The position numbers and the translations under genes were made by a program. Below are positions 47,698 to 57,780 of a stretch of 64,000 nucleotides of DNA, one piece after another (within the stretch, counting starts at the first letter, position 1; each line of letters starts with the position of its first letter). Location of the stretch: assembly GCF_964020165.1 (NCBI RefSeq), contig NZ_OZ026537.1, forward strand, positions 372,001-436,000. The letters run 5' to 3'. The stretch is from Buchnera aphidicola (Drepanosiphum platanoidis) (GTDB taxonomy: Bacteria; Pseudomonadota; Gammaproteobacteria; Enterobacterales; Enterobacteriaceae). The notes under the pieces are model-generated. The model did no database searches. It was given only the letters and a program-made list of their open reading frames with translations, and was not told the DNA's origin.

Positions 47698-48771
47698 ATG
47701 AGTTTAAAATGTGGTATTATTGGACTTCCAAATGTTGGAAAATCTACTCTTTTTAATGCTTTTACAAATTTAAAAGTACCAGCTTTAAATTTTCCATTTT
47801 GTACAATTTCACCAAACATTGGAATTGCTCCTATATTTGATAAAAGATTATTAGAAATTGATAATATTGTAGATACTAAAAAAATTATTCCTCATTTTAT
47901 TAAAATTATAGATATAGCAGGATTAATTAAAAATGCCTCTAAAGGTGAAGGATTAGGGAATAAATTTTTATCTCAAATAGGAGAAGTAGACGCAATTATT
48001 CATGTCGTAAGAAATTTTAATGATTCAAAAATTATACATGTAAATGGAAAAATAAATGCAGAAGATGATATAGAAACTATTAATTTAGAATTAGTTTTGT
48101 CAGACTTAAACTTATGCGAAAAAACCATTTCTAATATAAAAAAAAAAAAAAAAAATTTTTTTAAAAAAGAAAATATTGTTTTAAAAAAAGCATATAGTTT
48201 TTTAAAAAAAGGAATTTTTTTAAAAAGTAATTTTTTTTCTGAAAAAGAAAACGCAATTTTAAAAAATTTTAAATTTTTAACTATAAAACCAATAATTTAT
48301 TTAATTAATTATAATGAATCTTCTAAAAATAATGTTAATGATTTAATATTAAAATTTTGTAGACAAAAAAAAATAGTAGAAAAAATTAATTTAAATTCTT
48401 TATTACATAAAAAAAATAACAAATTTAAAACATCTAAATTTATAAAAAATAAAAATTTTTTTTATAATAAATCTTTAAACAAAATAATTACTTCTATTTA
48501 TAAACTTTTAAATTTAAATACTTTTTTTACAGTAGGAAAAAATGAAATTCGTTCTTGGGCTTTTTTAAAAAATTCATCTTGTGTAAATGTTGCTAAGTTA
48601 ATTCATAGTGATTTTAGTTCTGGATTTATTAAAGCAAAAGTAATAGATTATAAAGATTTTATATTTTATAAAGGCGAAAAAAATGTTAAGAATTTTGGAA
48701 AATTAAGATTTGAAGGAAGAAATTATATAGTTAAAGATGGTGATATTATTCATTTTTTATTTAATGTGTAA
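47698..48771 (+). CDS. ychF: Ribosome-binding ATPase YchF (OLA1 family)
   Basis: YchF is an Obg-like P-loop protein that binds ATP and the ribosome and influences stress responses. The 357 residues (E. coli 363) contain the G1 loop GLPNVGKSTLFNA, G3 DIAGLIKNASKGEGLGNKF and a C-terminal TGS domain with KVIDYKDF and NYIVKDGDIIHF. The coiled-coil insert around residues 140-190 is lysine-rich and is encoded in part by an 18-base poly(A) run (48138-48155). The ATG start has TAGGTAA upstream. It is convergent with thrC. Confidence 0.96.
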   Translation: MSLKCGIIGLPNVGKSTLFNAFTNLKVPALNFPFCTISPNIGIAPIFDKRLLEIDNIVDTKKIIPHFIKIIDIAGLIKNASKGEGLGNKFLSQIGEVDAIIHVVRNFNDSKIIHVNGKINAEDDIETINLELVLSDLNLCEKTISNIKKKKKNFFKKENIVLKKAYSFLKKGIFLKSNFFSEKENAILKNFKFLTIKPIIYLINYNESSKNNVNDLILKFCRQKKIVEKINLNSLLHKKNNKFKTSKFIKNKNFFYNKSLNKIITSIYKLLNLNTFFTVGKNEIRSWAFLKNSSCVNVAKLIHSDFSSGFIKAKVIDYKDFIFYKGEKNVKNFGKLRFEGRNYIVKDGDIIHFLFNV

Positions 48772-48822
48772 TTATTTGATTATTTATTAATTTTATAATA
48801 ATTATTATAAATATAAATATAG

Positions 48823-48900
48823 AAGTATAAATATATAAGTAAGACTACTATAGAAAATTCTATTCTATAGAACATCTTACTTATGATAAGTATTATACTT
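48823..48900 (-). terminator. Nested hairpin between ychF and thrC
   Basis: Three pairs of complementary arms are nested within 78 bases: AAGTATAA/TTATACTT (48823-48830 with 48893-48900), ATAAGTAAGA/TCTTACTTAT (48835-48844 with 48875-48884) and CTATAGAA/TTCTATAG (48848-48855 with 48863-48870), closing on a 7-base loop. It lies downstream of the thrABC operon and of ychF, so a terminator or 3'-end stabiliser is likely. Neither strand has a strong T-run after it. Confidence 0.55.
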
Positions 48901-48956
48901 TAATATAAAAATAATGTTTATCAATTAAATTTTTTTATAAATTTAGTTATTTTTTT

Positions 48957-50243
48957 TTAGATTAATAAAATTTTTTTTAATTCATTAAAGTCTGGATCAA
49001 TATTTTTAGAAATTATTTTTTTTTTAGAATATTTTGATAATCTCTTAGGTAATTTAATTGATATATTTAATACTTTTTCTACTGTTTTTTGAAATTTTGA
49101 ACAATGCGCTGTTCCTAGAAATATTCCAAAAAATTCTTTTTTTTTATATTTTTTTAATACTTTATAAGCAGTTGCTGCATGTGGTTCAGAGATATAATTT
49201 AATTTGAATAATTCTAATAAATTTTTTTTAGTATTTTTTTCAGAAACACTTCCATATCCTAAAGATTTTATATTCCAATTATTTTTTAAAAATATTTCTT
49301 TTACTCTGATCCAATTGTTAGGTTCACTAATGTCCATTGCATTAGAAATAGTAGAAATTGTTTTATGAGGATTCCAATATCCGGTTTGTAAAAATCTAGG
49401 AACTGTATTGTTTGAATTTGTAGATAATACAAATTTTTTTATTGGTAGACCCATTGATTTAGATAATAAACCAGCTGTTAAATTTCCAAAATTTCCGCAA
49501 GGAACAGATATGATTATTTTTTTTCTATATTTTTTAGGAACTAATGAAAATGCTTCAAAATAATAACAGATTTGAGCCATTAATCTGCTAATATTAATAG
49601 AATTTGCTGAATTTAAGTGAGTTTTTTTCTTTATTTCTGAATTTTGAAAAGATTTTTTTACTAAATTTTGGCATTCGTCAAATGTCCCATTAACTGAAAT
49701 AGTTTGAATATTCTCACCTAATGTGCAAAATAATTGTTCTTGTAATTTACTAATTTTTCCTTTTGGATAAAGAATTACTACTTTAATATTTTTCATTTTA
49801 TAAAAAGCATGTGCAACAGCTGCTCCAGTATCTCCAGAAGTCGCTGTTAAAATCGTAATAGGATGATTTTTTTTGTTTAAATAAAATAATGTTTGAGCCA
49901 TAAATCTAGCTCCAAAATCTTTAAATGCTAAAGTAGGGCCATGAAATAATTCAAGACATGATATTTTTTTAACAATATTTTTTAATTTTGGCTTAGTAAA
50001 AGAAAAAGAAGTAGATACAATTTTTTTAAGATTTTTTTTAGAAATTTCTGACTTTATAAACATAGATAAAATTTTATAACTTCGATCAATAAAATTCATT
50101 TTTAACAATTTTTTTAATTTTTTTTTAGATATTTTCGGTATTGTATTAGGAAAAAATAAACCTTGATTAGATCCTAATCCTAATTTTACCGCTTTAGAAA
50201 AATTTACTATTTCTTTTGTTTTTTTTAAATTATATAGTTTCAT
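48957..50243 (-). CDS. thrC: Threonine synthase
   Basis: ThrC converts O-phosphohomoserine to threonine with pyridoxal phosphate. The 428 residues equal the E. coli length. The PLP lysine is Lys108 in GPTLAFKDFGARFMAQ; further marks are TATSGDTGAAVAHAFY and SVPCGNFGNLTAGLL. The start MKLYNLKKTKE matches E. coli MKLYNLKD. It overlaps the end of thrB by 14 bases, suggesting translational coupling. It is the last gene of the thrABC operon. Confidence 0.98.
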   Translation of the reverse strand: MKLYNLKKTKEIVNFSKAVKLGLGSNQGLFFPNTIPKISKKKLKKLLKMNFIDRSYKILSMFIKSEISKKNLKKIVSTSFSFTKPKLKNIVKKISCLELFHGPTLAFKDFGARFMAQTLFYLNKKNHPITILTATSGDTGAAVAHAFYKMKNIKVVILYPKGKISKLQEQLFCTLGENIQTISVNGTFDECQNLVKKSFQNSEIKKKTHLNSANSINISRLMAQICYYFEAFSLVPKKYRKKIIISVPCGNFGNLTAGLLSKSMGLPIKKFVLSTNSNNTVPRFLQTGYWNPHKTISTISNAMDISEPNNWIRVKEIFLKNNWNIKSLGYGSVSEKNTKKNLLELFKLNYISEPHAATAYKVLKKYKKKEFFGIFLGTAHCSKFQKTVEKVLNISIKLPKRLSKYSKKKIISKNIDPDFNELKKILLI

Positions 50244-51183
50244 AGTTATTTTTCTCTATTTGTTGGGCTCCTTTAGAATTAATTTTACATATTTTTACAA
50301 ATCCATTTTTTTTAATAAAATTTTTTTTCAGATATTTTTTTATTTTATAAGCTATTTTTATTTTTGTGCAAATAGAAAATATTGTAGGACCTGACCCAGA
50401 AATTCCTAAATTTATTCCTCCAATTTTTTTTATTTTTTTTTTTATCTCATCAAATTTATATAATAATTTTTTTCTATATGGTTCAGCAATAACGTCTTTC
50501 ATATATTTAATAGCTAATTTTTCTTGATTTGTATGAGATGCATGTATGAATGTAGCTATATTAAGACTATGTTTGATGCATATTTTTCGTGCATAATAAT
50601 TTGGTAAGACTGATCTTGAAACTTGAGTTGATAAATTAGTTCCAGGCCATGCAATTACCCATAACCAATTTTTAAAATGCGGAATTTTTTGACATTTTAT
50701 AATTCTATTTTTTTTTATTATAATTCTAATTCCTCCTAAATAACTAGGAGCAACATTATCATAATGAATTTCTTTAGATACATATTTTTCTAAATTTCCC
50801 ATCATTTTTAACATTTCTTCTTTATTTAAAGGATTTTTAAAAAATATATTTAAAGCTGATAAACTTGCTACTATAGAAGAAGAACTAGATCCTAATCCAG
50901 ATCCAATAGGCATGTTTTTTTCTAAAATAATTTTGATTTTTGGAATTTTTTTTTTAATTTTTTTAAAAAAATTTTTACATGCTTGTAAAACAACATTTTT
51001 TTTTAAATTTTTATTTAATTCTGTTGAAAATTTTCCAATGCAAACAAATTTAAATTTTTTATAATTTTTAATTGTAACATAATCTCCTAAAATAGAGTTA
51101 TCTATTGGAATTATTGAAGCTCCTAAAATATCAAATCCTACTCCTATATTTCCAATGGAAGCTGGAGCATATATTTTTATCAT
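50230..51183 (-). CDS. thrB: Homoserine kinase
   Basis: ThrB phosphorylates homoserine. It is a GHMP-superfamily kinase of 317 residues (E. coli 310), with MIKIYAPASIGNIGVGFDIL at the start and the glycine/serine ATP loop MPIGSGLGSSSSSIVAS. The C-terminal GGINLGISGSGPTIFSI is the third GHMP motif. The start codon is ATG, 14 bases after thrA. All signature residues are present. Confidence 0.98.
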   Translation of the reverse strand: MIKIYAPASIGNIGVGFDILGASIIPIDNSILGDYVTIKNYKKFKFVCIGKFSTELNKNLKKNVVLQACKNFFKKIKKKIPKIKIILEKNMPIGSGLGSSSSSIVASLSALNIFFKNPLNKEEMLKMMGNLEKYVSKEIHYDNVAPSYLGGIRIIIKKNRIIKCQKIPHFKNWLWVIAWPGTNLSTQVSRSVLPNYYARKICIKHSLNIATFIHASHTNQEKLAIKYMKDVIAEPYRKKLLYKFDEIKKKIKKIGGINLGISGSGPTIFSICTKIKIAYKIKKYLKKNFIKKNGFVKICKINSKGAQQIEKNNYETI

Positions 51184-51197
51184 AATTAATTGTTTTT

Positions 51198-53639
51198 TTA
51201 TATTATTTTTAATAAATCAGTGAATATTCCTGATGCTGTTACAGATTTTCCAGCACCATAACCTCTTATTACTAAAGGTTTAGGTTGATAATATTTAGTA
51301 TAGAAAGAAAAAGCATTTTCTCCATCTTTTATATCATATAATGGATCTTTTTTTTTTATTTTAATTAATTTTACTTGAGAAATTTTATTTTTATCAATTT
51401 CTCCAATAATCTTTAGTTTTGTTTTATTATTTTTAGATTTTATAATTTTTTCATGAAAAAAATTATCAAGTTTTTTTATATTTTGCAAAAATTTTTCAAC
51501 ATTTCCTGATGCATTAAAATTAATAGGTAAAATAGGTTGTATTTTAATGTCTTTTAGTTCTAAAGAACATCCTATTTCTCTAGATAAAATTAATAATTTT
51601 CTAGCAACGTCAATTCCAGATAAATCTTCTCTAGGATTTGGCTCTGTTAAACCTTTTAAATATGCTTTTTTTACTGCTTCAGAGAATTTTACTCCATGTT
51701 CCATTTCTCCAAAAATATATGATAATGATCCTGATAATATTCCTCTAAATTTAATTAATTTATCACCTGTATTTTGTAAAGATTGAAGAGTTTGAATAAT
51801 AGGAAGACCTCCCCCTACATTTGTTTCATATAAAAATTTTAATTTTTTTTTGTTTGATTGATAACGAATTTTTTTGTAATATTCAAAATTTCCAGTATTA
51901 GCTTTTTTATTAGATGTAATAATATTTAATCCTAATTTTAAAAATTTTATATATTTTTTAGAAATTGTATTGCTAGAGGTGCAATCTATAACAACTGTAT
52001 TTAAAAATTTTTTTTTTTTTAATATTTTTATAAAATTTTTAAAATAAAAAAATTTTTTATTTTTTTTAAATTTTTTTTTCCAATTTTTTAAATTAATGCC
52101 TTTTTTTTTAAACAATATTTTTTTAGAATTTAAAATTCCCAAAATATTTATTTTAATATTTTTATTTTTTAAACTTTTATTTTCTGAATAGATTTGATCT
52201 AATAAAGTAGATCCTATTTTTCCTACTCCAATTAATAAAACATTAATAGTGTGTTTTTTATAAAAAATTGATGAATATATTTTTCTTATCGTTTTAATAT
52301 AATTTTTTTTCTTAACTATAAGATTAAAAACATTTTTAATATTTTTATTATTAAAAAATATTTTTTTTTTAAAAAAGTTTATATATGAATATATTTTACT
52401 TATTATTAAAAAATTATTTTTTTTAAATTTTGTTAAAATTGATATTAAGGCAAAATTATTTTTTATACTTATCTTAGATTTTTTTGTAAAGTTAAGAATA
52501 TTTTTATTTTTTAATATTTTTTGTTTTATTATTTTAGAATATTTTTTTTTATATATGAATATTAGTTTTAATAAATTTTTTTTTATTTTCTTAAAAATAA
52601 ATGAAATATTATGTTTTTTTATTTTTTTTAAAACAAGATAAGAAAACTTTTTAAAATTATTTTTAGAAAAAAATTTAATTTTTAAGAGTTTTATTTTATT
52701 ATTTATAGCAATTCCAAAAAAATTTTTTTTATTTTTATAAGAAATTTTTTTTATTTTAGTTCCTTTACATTTTTTATTAAAAGTATTTTTAACTATACAA
52801 GGAATATTGAATTTTTTTAAAGGAAAGATAGTTTTTGGGTGAATAATTTTTGCGCCTAATTTTGAAAAATTTATTGCATTTTTATATGATATTTTTTTAA
52901 TTAGTTTAGATTTAGGAATGATTTTAGGATCACATGAATATACTCCATCAACATCTGTCCAAATTTCGCATTTTTTTGCTTGAATACAGACAGAAAGTAC
53001 AGAAGCTGAATAGTCTGATCCATTTCGACCTAAAGTCGTTTTATTTTTGTTTTTATCACCTGCTATAAATCCTGGCATTAAGGTAATGATATTTTTTTTA
53101 ATTTTAAAATTTTTAAAGTTATTTTTAGATTTTTTTATATTAATAATTTTTTTTGAAGAATTTTTTGTAATTATAAAAAATTTTTCTGGTTTTAATACTG
53201 TAGTATTAAATTTTTGTGCTGTAAAAATATTTTTCATGATTAAAACTGAAAAATATTCTCCCATACTTGAAATTTCAGCATATGTTTTATTTGAAAACTT
53301 TTTATTTTTTTTAATTTTATTTAATAAATTTTTTAAAATTAAAAATTTTTTTTTAGATTTTTTTAAAATTTTTTTTATTTTTATATTTGTATCAATTTTA
53401 AAAATATTTTTTATTATTTTTTTTATTTTTTTTTTTATTTTTTTTATTATTATTTTAAAATTTTTTTTTATAATAGATTGTTTAATCGTTTGAATTAAAT
53501 AATTTGTTATTTTATGAGGAGCAGATAATACGATTGCAACAGTATAATTTTTATTTTTTTTTTTTATTATTTTAAATACTTTATAAAAATTTTTTGCATT
53601 AGATAATGATGTTCCACCAAATTTCATTACACAAATCAT
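51198..53639 (-). CDS. thrA: Bifunctional aspartokinase I / homoserine dehydrogenase I
   Basis: ThrA catalyses the first and third steps from aspartate to threonine (and methionine, isoleucine). The 813 residues (E. coli 820) hold the kinase N-terminus VMKFGGTSLSNAKNF, the aspartate-site ELWTDVDGVYSCDP-like CEIWTDVDGVYSCDP, and the dehydrogenase domain starting near residue 465 with VLLIGVGKIGSTLLDQI, followed by NVGGGLPIIQTLQSLQNTGD, GILSGSLSYIFG and LSGIDVARKLLIL. The regulatory ACT region between them (about residues 310-460) is eroded and lysine-rich, and the family's QSSSE- and QGSSE-like motifs cannot be found. The ATG start is preceded by AAGGA. It is the first gene of thrABC; no thrL leader peptide is recognisable. 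Confidence 0.97.
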   Translation of the reverse strand: MICVMKFGGTSLSNAKNFYKVFKIIKKKNKNYTVAIVLSAPHKITNYLIQTIKQSIIKKNFKIIIKKIKKKIKKIIKNIFKIDTNIKIKKILKKSKKKFLILKNLLNKIKKNKKFSNKTYAEISSMGEYFSVLIMKNIFTAQKFNTTVLKPEKFFIITKNSSKKIINIKKSKNNFKNFKIKKNIITLMPGFIAGDKNKNKTTLGRNGSDYSASVLSVCIQAKKCEIWTDVDGVYSCDPKIIPKSKLIKKISYKNAINFSKLGAKIIHPKTIFPLKKFNIPCIVKNTFNKKCKGTKIKKISYKNKKNFFGIAINNKIKLLKIKFFSKNNFKKFSYLVLKKIKKHNISFIFKKIKKNLLKLIFIYKKKYSKIIKQKILKNKNILNFTKKSKISIKNNFALISILTKFKKNNFLIISKIYSYINFFKKKIFFNNKNIKNVFNLIVKKKNYIKTIRKIYSSIFYKKHTINVLLIGVGKIGSTLLDQIYSENKSLKNKNIKINILGILNSKKILFKKKGINLKNWKKKFKKNKKFFYFKNFIKILKKKKFLNTVVIDCTSSNTISKKYIKFLKLGLNIITSNKKANTGNFEYYKKIRYQSNKKKLKFLYETNVGGGLPIIQTLQSLQNTGDKLIKFRGILSGSLSYIFGEMEHGVKFSEAVKKAYLKGLTEPNPREDLSGIDVARKLLILSREIGCSLELKDIKIQPILPINFNASGNVEKFLQNIKKLDNFFHEKIIKSKNNKTKLKIIGEIDKNKISQVKLIKIKKKDPLYDIKDGENAFSFYTKYYQPKPLVIRGYGAGKSVTASGIFTDLLKII

Positions 53640-54014
53640 AATTTTTCCTTTTATATTAATTTAAAATTTTTTTATTATTTAAATTTTTAATTTAGTGAAA
53701 TATTGTAATTGATATTATACTAATTTATTTTTTTTAACAATTAAAACTAAATTAAGTTTTTATATTTGTGAATTTTTTTTAAATTAAAATTTTTTTGTAT
53801 ATTATTTATTTTGATAATTTAAAAAAAATTATTTGTACAATATATATATTTTTTACATTTTAAAAATTTTTTGAAATATTATAAATTTTTTTATTTAATT
53901 TAAAATTTTTTAAAAAATTATATATTTAAAATTTTTATATTTTATATTAGAAGTTTTTTATAGTTATTTTAAAATTTTTAAATTTTTAATTTTTTTAGTA
54001 TTAATTTTTTATGA
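53640..54014. other. Divergent region between thrA and truA
   Basis: These 375 bases lie between the divergent starts of thrA and truA. In E. coli the thr operon has a threonine/isoleucine-rich leader peptide and attenuator here. I see no short frame rich in Thr and Ile codons and no terminator hairpin, so attenuation control appears lost. Promoters cannot be singled out. Confidence 0.6.
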
Positions 54015-54785
54015 ATGGAAATAAATAATATTATTATGAAACTATCTTTAAAACTAATGTACCAAGGTACTAATTATTATGGATGGGAAAGTCAAATTAA
54101 AAATTTTTCTATTAAAAATATTGTAGAAAATGCTATTTCTAAAATAGCTAATCATCCAGTAATAATTTTTTGTGCAGGAAGAACAGATTCTGGAGTGCAT
54201 GCTTTATCTCAAATTATACATTTTAAAACTAAATCTTTTAGAAAAAATTATTTTTGGTTAAAAGGTATTAATCATTTTTTACCAAAAGATATTGTAGTGT
54301 TATGGGTTAAAAAAGTATCAGAAAATTTCCATGCTAGACATTCAGCTATTTCTAGAAGTTATAGATATATTATTTATAACACTAATATACAAAATCCTTT
54401 TTTAAATAATTTTTCTTTTAAAGTAAATAATATTTTAGACACAAAAGAAATGAATTATGCCGCTCAATATTTATTAGGTGAGCATAATTTTAGTACTTTT
54501 AGAGCATCAAAATGTCAATCTTTAAGCGTATTTAGAAAAATTTACTATATAAAAGTATATAAATTTAATGTTTATTTTATTTATATAGACATTACTGCTA
54601 ATGCTTTTTTATATAAAATGGTTAGAAATATTATTGGTTCTTTACTTCAAATAGGATTAAAAAAAAAAAAAAAACATTGGATTTTAGAAATATTAAATAT
54701 GAAAAATAGAATTTTTGCAGGTCCAACTGTTCCAGCTAAAGGTTTATATTTATTTTCTGTAAAATATCCTAAAATTTATTTATAA
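54015..54785 (+). CDS. truA: tRNA pseudouridine synthase A (positions 38-40)
   Basis: TruA makes pseudouridine at positions 38-40 of the anticodon arm. The 256 residues (E. coli 270) contain YQGTNYYGWESQ, the catalytic aspartate in FCAGRTDSGVHALSQ, FHARHSAISRSYRYIIYN, and FRASKCQS with ITANAFLYKMVRNIIGSL. The C-terminus is slightly short. A 16-base poly(A) tract encodes lysines near residue 218. The start may be the ATG at 54015 or the one at 54036; the ribosome binding site is weak for both, and I keep the longer form. Confidence 0.95.
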   Translation: MEINNIIMKLSLKLMYQGTNYYGWESQIKNFSIKNIVENAISKIANHPVIIFCAGRTDSGVHALSQIIHFKTKSFRKNYFWLKGINHFLPKDIVVLWVKKVSENFHARHSAISRSYRYIIYNTNIQNPFLNNFSFKVNNILDTKEMNYAAQYLLGEHNFSTFRASKCQSLSVFRKIYYIKVYKFNVYFIYIDITANAFLYKMVRNIIGSLLQIGLKKKKKHWILEILNMKNRIFAGPTVPAKGLYLFSVKYPKIYL

Positions 54786-54906
54786 ATTTTAATGTTTTTA
54801 ATTAAATTAATAAAAATTTTTAAATTTAATATTTTTATTTAAATTTTAAAAAATATTTTATAATGATAATAAACAAATTTACAAATTTTTAACGTGAGAA
54901 ATTAAA

Positions 54907-57585
54907 ATGTTATTCAAGTATTTTAAAAATTTTTTTATTAGCAGAAACGAAAAAATTTTAAATAAATTATATAAAATTGTAGAAAAAATTAATCTTTTAG
55001 AATCTAAATATCAGAAATATTCAGACAAAGAATTAAAAAATCAAACTTTTATTTTTAAAAATGAATTAAAAAAAAAAAAAAGTTTAAATGATATTTTAAT
55101 AGAATCTTATGCTGTAGTTAGAGAATCAAGTAAAAGAGTATTTGGAATGCGTCATTTTGATGTTCAATTATTAGGAGGAATTGTTTTGCATCAAAATTGT
55201 ATTGCTGAAATGAAAACAGGAGAAGGAAAAACATTAACTTCTACTTTACCAATATATTTAAATTCTTTAGAAGGGAAAGGAGTTCATGTTGTTACAATGA
55301 ATGATTATTTAGCTAAAAGAGATGCAGAAAAAAATCAAGAATTATTCAATTTCTTAGGATTAACAGTTGGTTTAAATTCTTCAAATATTTCTATAAAGTT
55401 AAAACAAAAAGCATATAATTCAGATATTACTTATGGGACAAATAATGAATATGGATTTGATTATTTAAGAGATAATATGATTTTTCATAAAAAAAATAGA
55501 ATACAACGTAATTTAAATTATGCTTTAATTGATGAAGTAGATTCTATTTTAATAGATGAATCAAGAACTCCTTTAATTATTTCAGGAGAAGCTAAAGAAA
55601 GTGCTGAATTATATAATAAAATTAATTTTATAGTTAAACATTTAATAGAACAAAAAAAAGGAGATTCTTATGATTTTTCTGGAGGAGATTTTTCTATTGA
55701 TGAAAAATCTAGACAAATTTATTTAACTGAAAAAGGTTTAACAAAAGTAGAAAATTTATTAATAAAAAATAAAATTTTGAAAATGAATGAATCTTTATAT
55801 TCATTAAAAAATTTAAAATTAATGCATTATATAATTTCTGCTTTAAAAGCTCATAAATTATTCATTAAAAATATAGATTATTTAGTAAAAAATAATGAAA
55901 TTATAGTTGTAGATGAGCATACTGGAAGAATTGTTAAAGGAAGACGATGGTCTGAAGGTTTACATCAATCCATAGAAGCAAAAGAGAAAGTTCCTATTAA
56001 TAATGAGAATAAAACATTAGCTTCTATAACATTTCAAAATTATTTTAGATTATATCAAAAATTATCTGGTATGACAGGAACAGCAAAAACTGAATCTTTT
56101 GAATTTTATAACATTTATAATTTAGATACAGTAGTAATACCAACTCATACTCCTATGATTAGAAAAGATTATTCAGATGTAATTTTTCTTACTGAAAAAG
56201 AAAAATTAGAAGCTATCATTAAAGATATAAAAAAATGTGTATTAAAAAAACAGCCAGTTTTAGTTGGAACAATTTCTATAGAAAAATCAGAAAAAATTTC
56301 ATTTCAATTAAAAAAAAATGGTATTAAACATAATGTTTTAAATGCAAAATTTCATGATCAAGAAGCTAAAATTATATCGCAAGCTGGAAGTCTGGGAGCT
56401 GTTACTATTGCAACTAATATGGCTGGAAGAGGAACGGATATAGTTCTAGGAGGAGCCTTAAATATTAAAAATTTTTCTACGAAAAAAGCACAAATAAAAA
56501 AAAATTTAAAAAAATATTTAAAAAAAAAAAAAAAATGGAAAAAATTTCATAGTTTAGTTTTATCTGTTGGAGGTTTGCATGTAATTGGAACAGAGAGACA
56601 TGAATCTAGAAGAATCGATAATCAACTAAGAGGAAGAGCTGGTCGTCAAGGAGACATAGGTTCATCTAGATTTTACATTTCTATGGAAGATTTTTTAATG
56701 AGAATTTTTATATCTGATAATATAATTTTTTTACTAAGAAAATTAGGTATGAAATATGGAGATTCTATTCAACATAGTTGGGTAAATAAAGCAATTGCTA
56801 ATGCTCAAAAAAAAGTAGAAATTAGAAATTTTGAAATGCGAAAACAACTTTTAGAATATGATAATGTAATAAATGAACAAAGAAAAGTTATTTATGCTCA
56901 AAGAAATAATTTAATTAATAGTAATGATATTACTAAAATAATTAGAAAAATTTCTAAAGATGTTTTTTGTAATTTTCTAAATAAATTTTTTAATGATAAA
57001 AAATATAAATATTATTCTAAAGAAATTTTTTTAAAAAATATTGAAAATTCTTTAAAAAAAAATTTTGATCTTCAGTGTTCATTTAATTTTTTTCATATAA
57101 AGAAAAATATTTTTTTAGAAAAAAATAATATATTGAAATTAATTATAGAAAATTTTAAGTTAAAACAATTAAATCAAGAAAGTTTAATTGGAAAAAAAAA
57201 TATTAGATCTTTAGAAATAAATATAATGTTATCTTCTTTAGATATTTTCTGGCAGGATCATTTGTCTTCTATGGATTATTTAAAACAAGGTATTAACTTA
57301 AGAGGATATGCTCAAAAAGATCCTATCCAAGAATATAAAAAAGAGTCTTTTTTAATATTTTCTGAAATGTTAGATTTAATTAAATATGATGTTATTAAAA
57401 AAATTAGTTTATTAAAAATAAATAGTAAAAATTTTTTAATTGATTTAAAAAATTTAAAAAAAAAAATTAAATTTTATTATGAAAAAACTAAAAAAAATGA
57501 TAATTTTTTTGTTTTTCAAAGAAATAAATTATGTTTTTGTAATTCTGGAAAAAAATATAAACATTGTCATGGAGTTTTTAAGTAA
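54907..57585 (+). CDS. secA: Protein translocase ATPase SecA
   Basis: SecA drives proteins through SecYEG. The 892 residues (E. coli 901) contain Walker [19 protein letters not shown], the DEAD-type box [53 protein letters not shown] (core [18 protein letters not shown]) and the helicase motif [14 protein letters not shown]. The C-terminal zinc finger [14 protein letters not shown], which binds SecB and phospholipid, is intact. A 16-base poly(A) run lies around 56520-56535. The ATG start follows GTGAGAA. secM, which precedes secA in E. coli and controls it, is absent. Confidence 0.98.
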   Translation: MLFKYFKNFFISRNEKILNKLYKIVEKINLLESKYQKYSDKELKNQTFIFKNELKKKKSLNDILIESYAVVRESSKRVFGMRHFDVQLLGGIVLHQNCIAEMKTGEGKTLTSTLPIYLNSLEGKGVHVVTMNDYLAKRDAEKNQELFNFLGLTVGLNSSNISIKLKQKAYNSDITYGTNNEYGFDYLRDNMIFHKKNRIQRNLNYALIDEVDSILIDESRTPLIISGEAKESAELYNKINFIVKHLIEQKKGDSYDFSGGDFSIDEKSRQIYLTEKGLTKVENLLIKNKILKMNESLYSLKNLKLMHYIISALKAHKLFIKNIDYLVKNNEIIVVDEHTGRIVKGRRWSEGLHQSIEAKEKVPINNENKTLASITFQNYFRLYQKLSGMTGTAKTESFEFYNIYNLDTVVIPTHTPMIRKDYSDVIFLTEKEKLEAIIKDIKKCVLKKQPVLVGTISIEKSEKISFQLKKNGIKHNVLNAKFHDQEAKIISQAGSLGAVTIATNMAGRGTDIVLGGALNIKNFSTKKAQIKKNLKKYLKKKKKWKKFHSLVLSVGGLHVIGTERHESRRIDNQLRGRAGRQGDIGSSRFYISMEDFLMRIFISDNIIFLLRKLGMKYGDSIQHSWVNKAIANAQKKVEIRNFEMRKQLLEYDNVINEQRKVIYAQRNNLINSNDITKIIRKISKDVFCNFLNKFFNDKKYKYYSKEIFLKNIENSLKKNFDLQCSFNFFHIKKNIFLEKNNILKLIIENFKLKQLNQESLIGKKNIRSLEINIMLSSLDIFWQDHLSSMDYLKQGINLRGYAQKDPIQEYKKESFLIFSEMLDLIKYDVIKKISLLKINSKNFLIDLKNLKKKIKFYYEKTKKNDNFFVFQRNKLCFCNSGKKYKHCHGVFK

Positions 57586-57780
57586 ATTTGTTTTAAAAAA
57601 ATATTTTTATAATGATTTTTAAATGATGAAGTAATACAATAAAAGTAATAAAATATATAATTAAAATAATTTTTTTTTATTTGTTCTTATTAAAATAAAT
57701 TTTTTAAATCTTTTAATATTTAATTTATATTTACACAAATTTAAAAAATTTATTTTTTTATTCATAATTAAGGAAAACAA

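Noticed and set aside
53047..53493. Plus-strand frame of 148 hydrophobic codons opposite thrA
   Set aside because: The run of Phe/Ile comes from reading the complement of Lys/Asn codons; the thrA frame is the conserved one.
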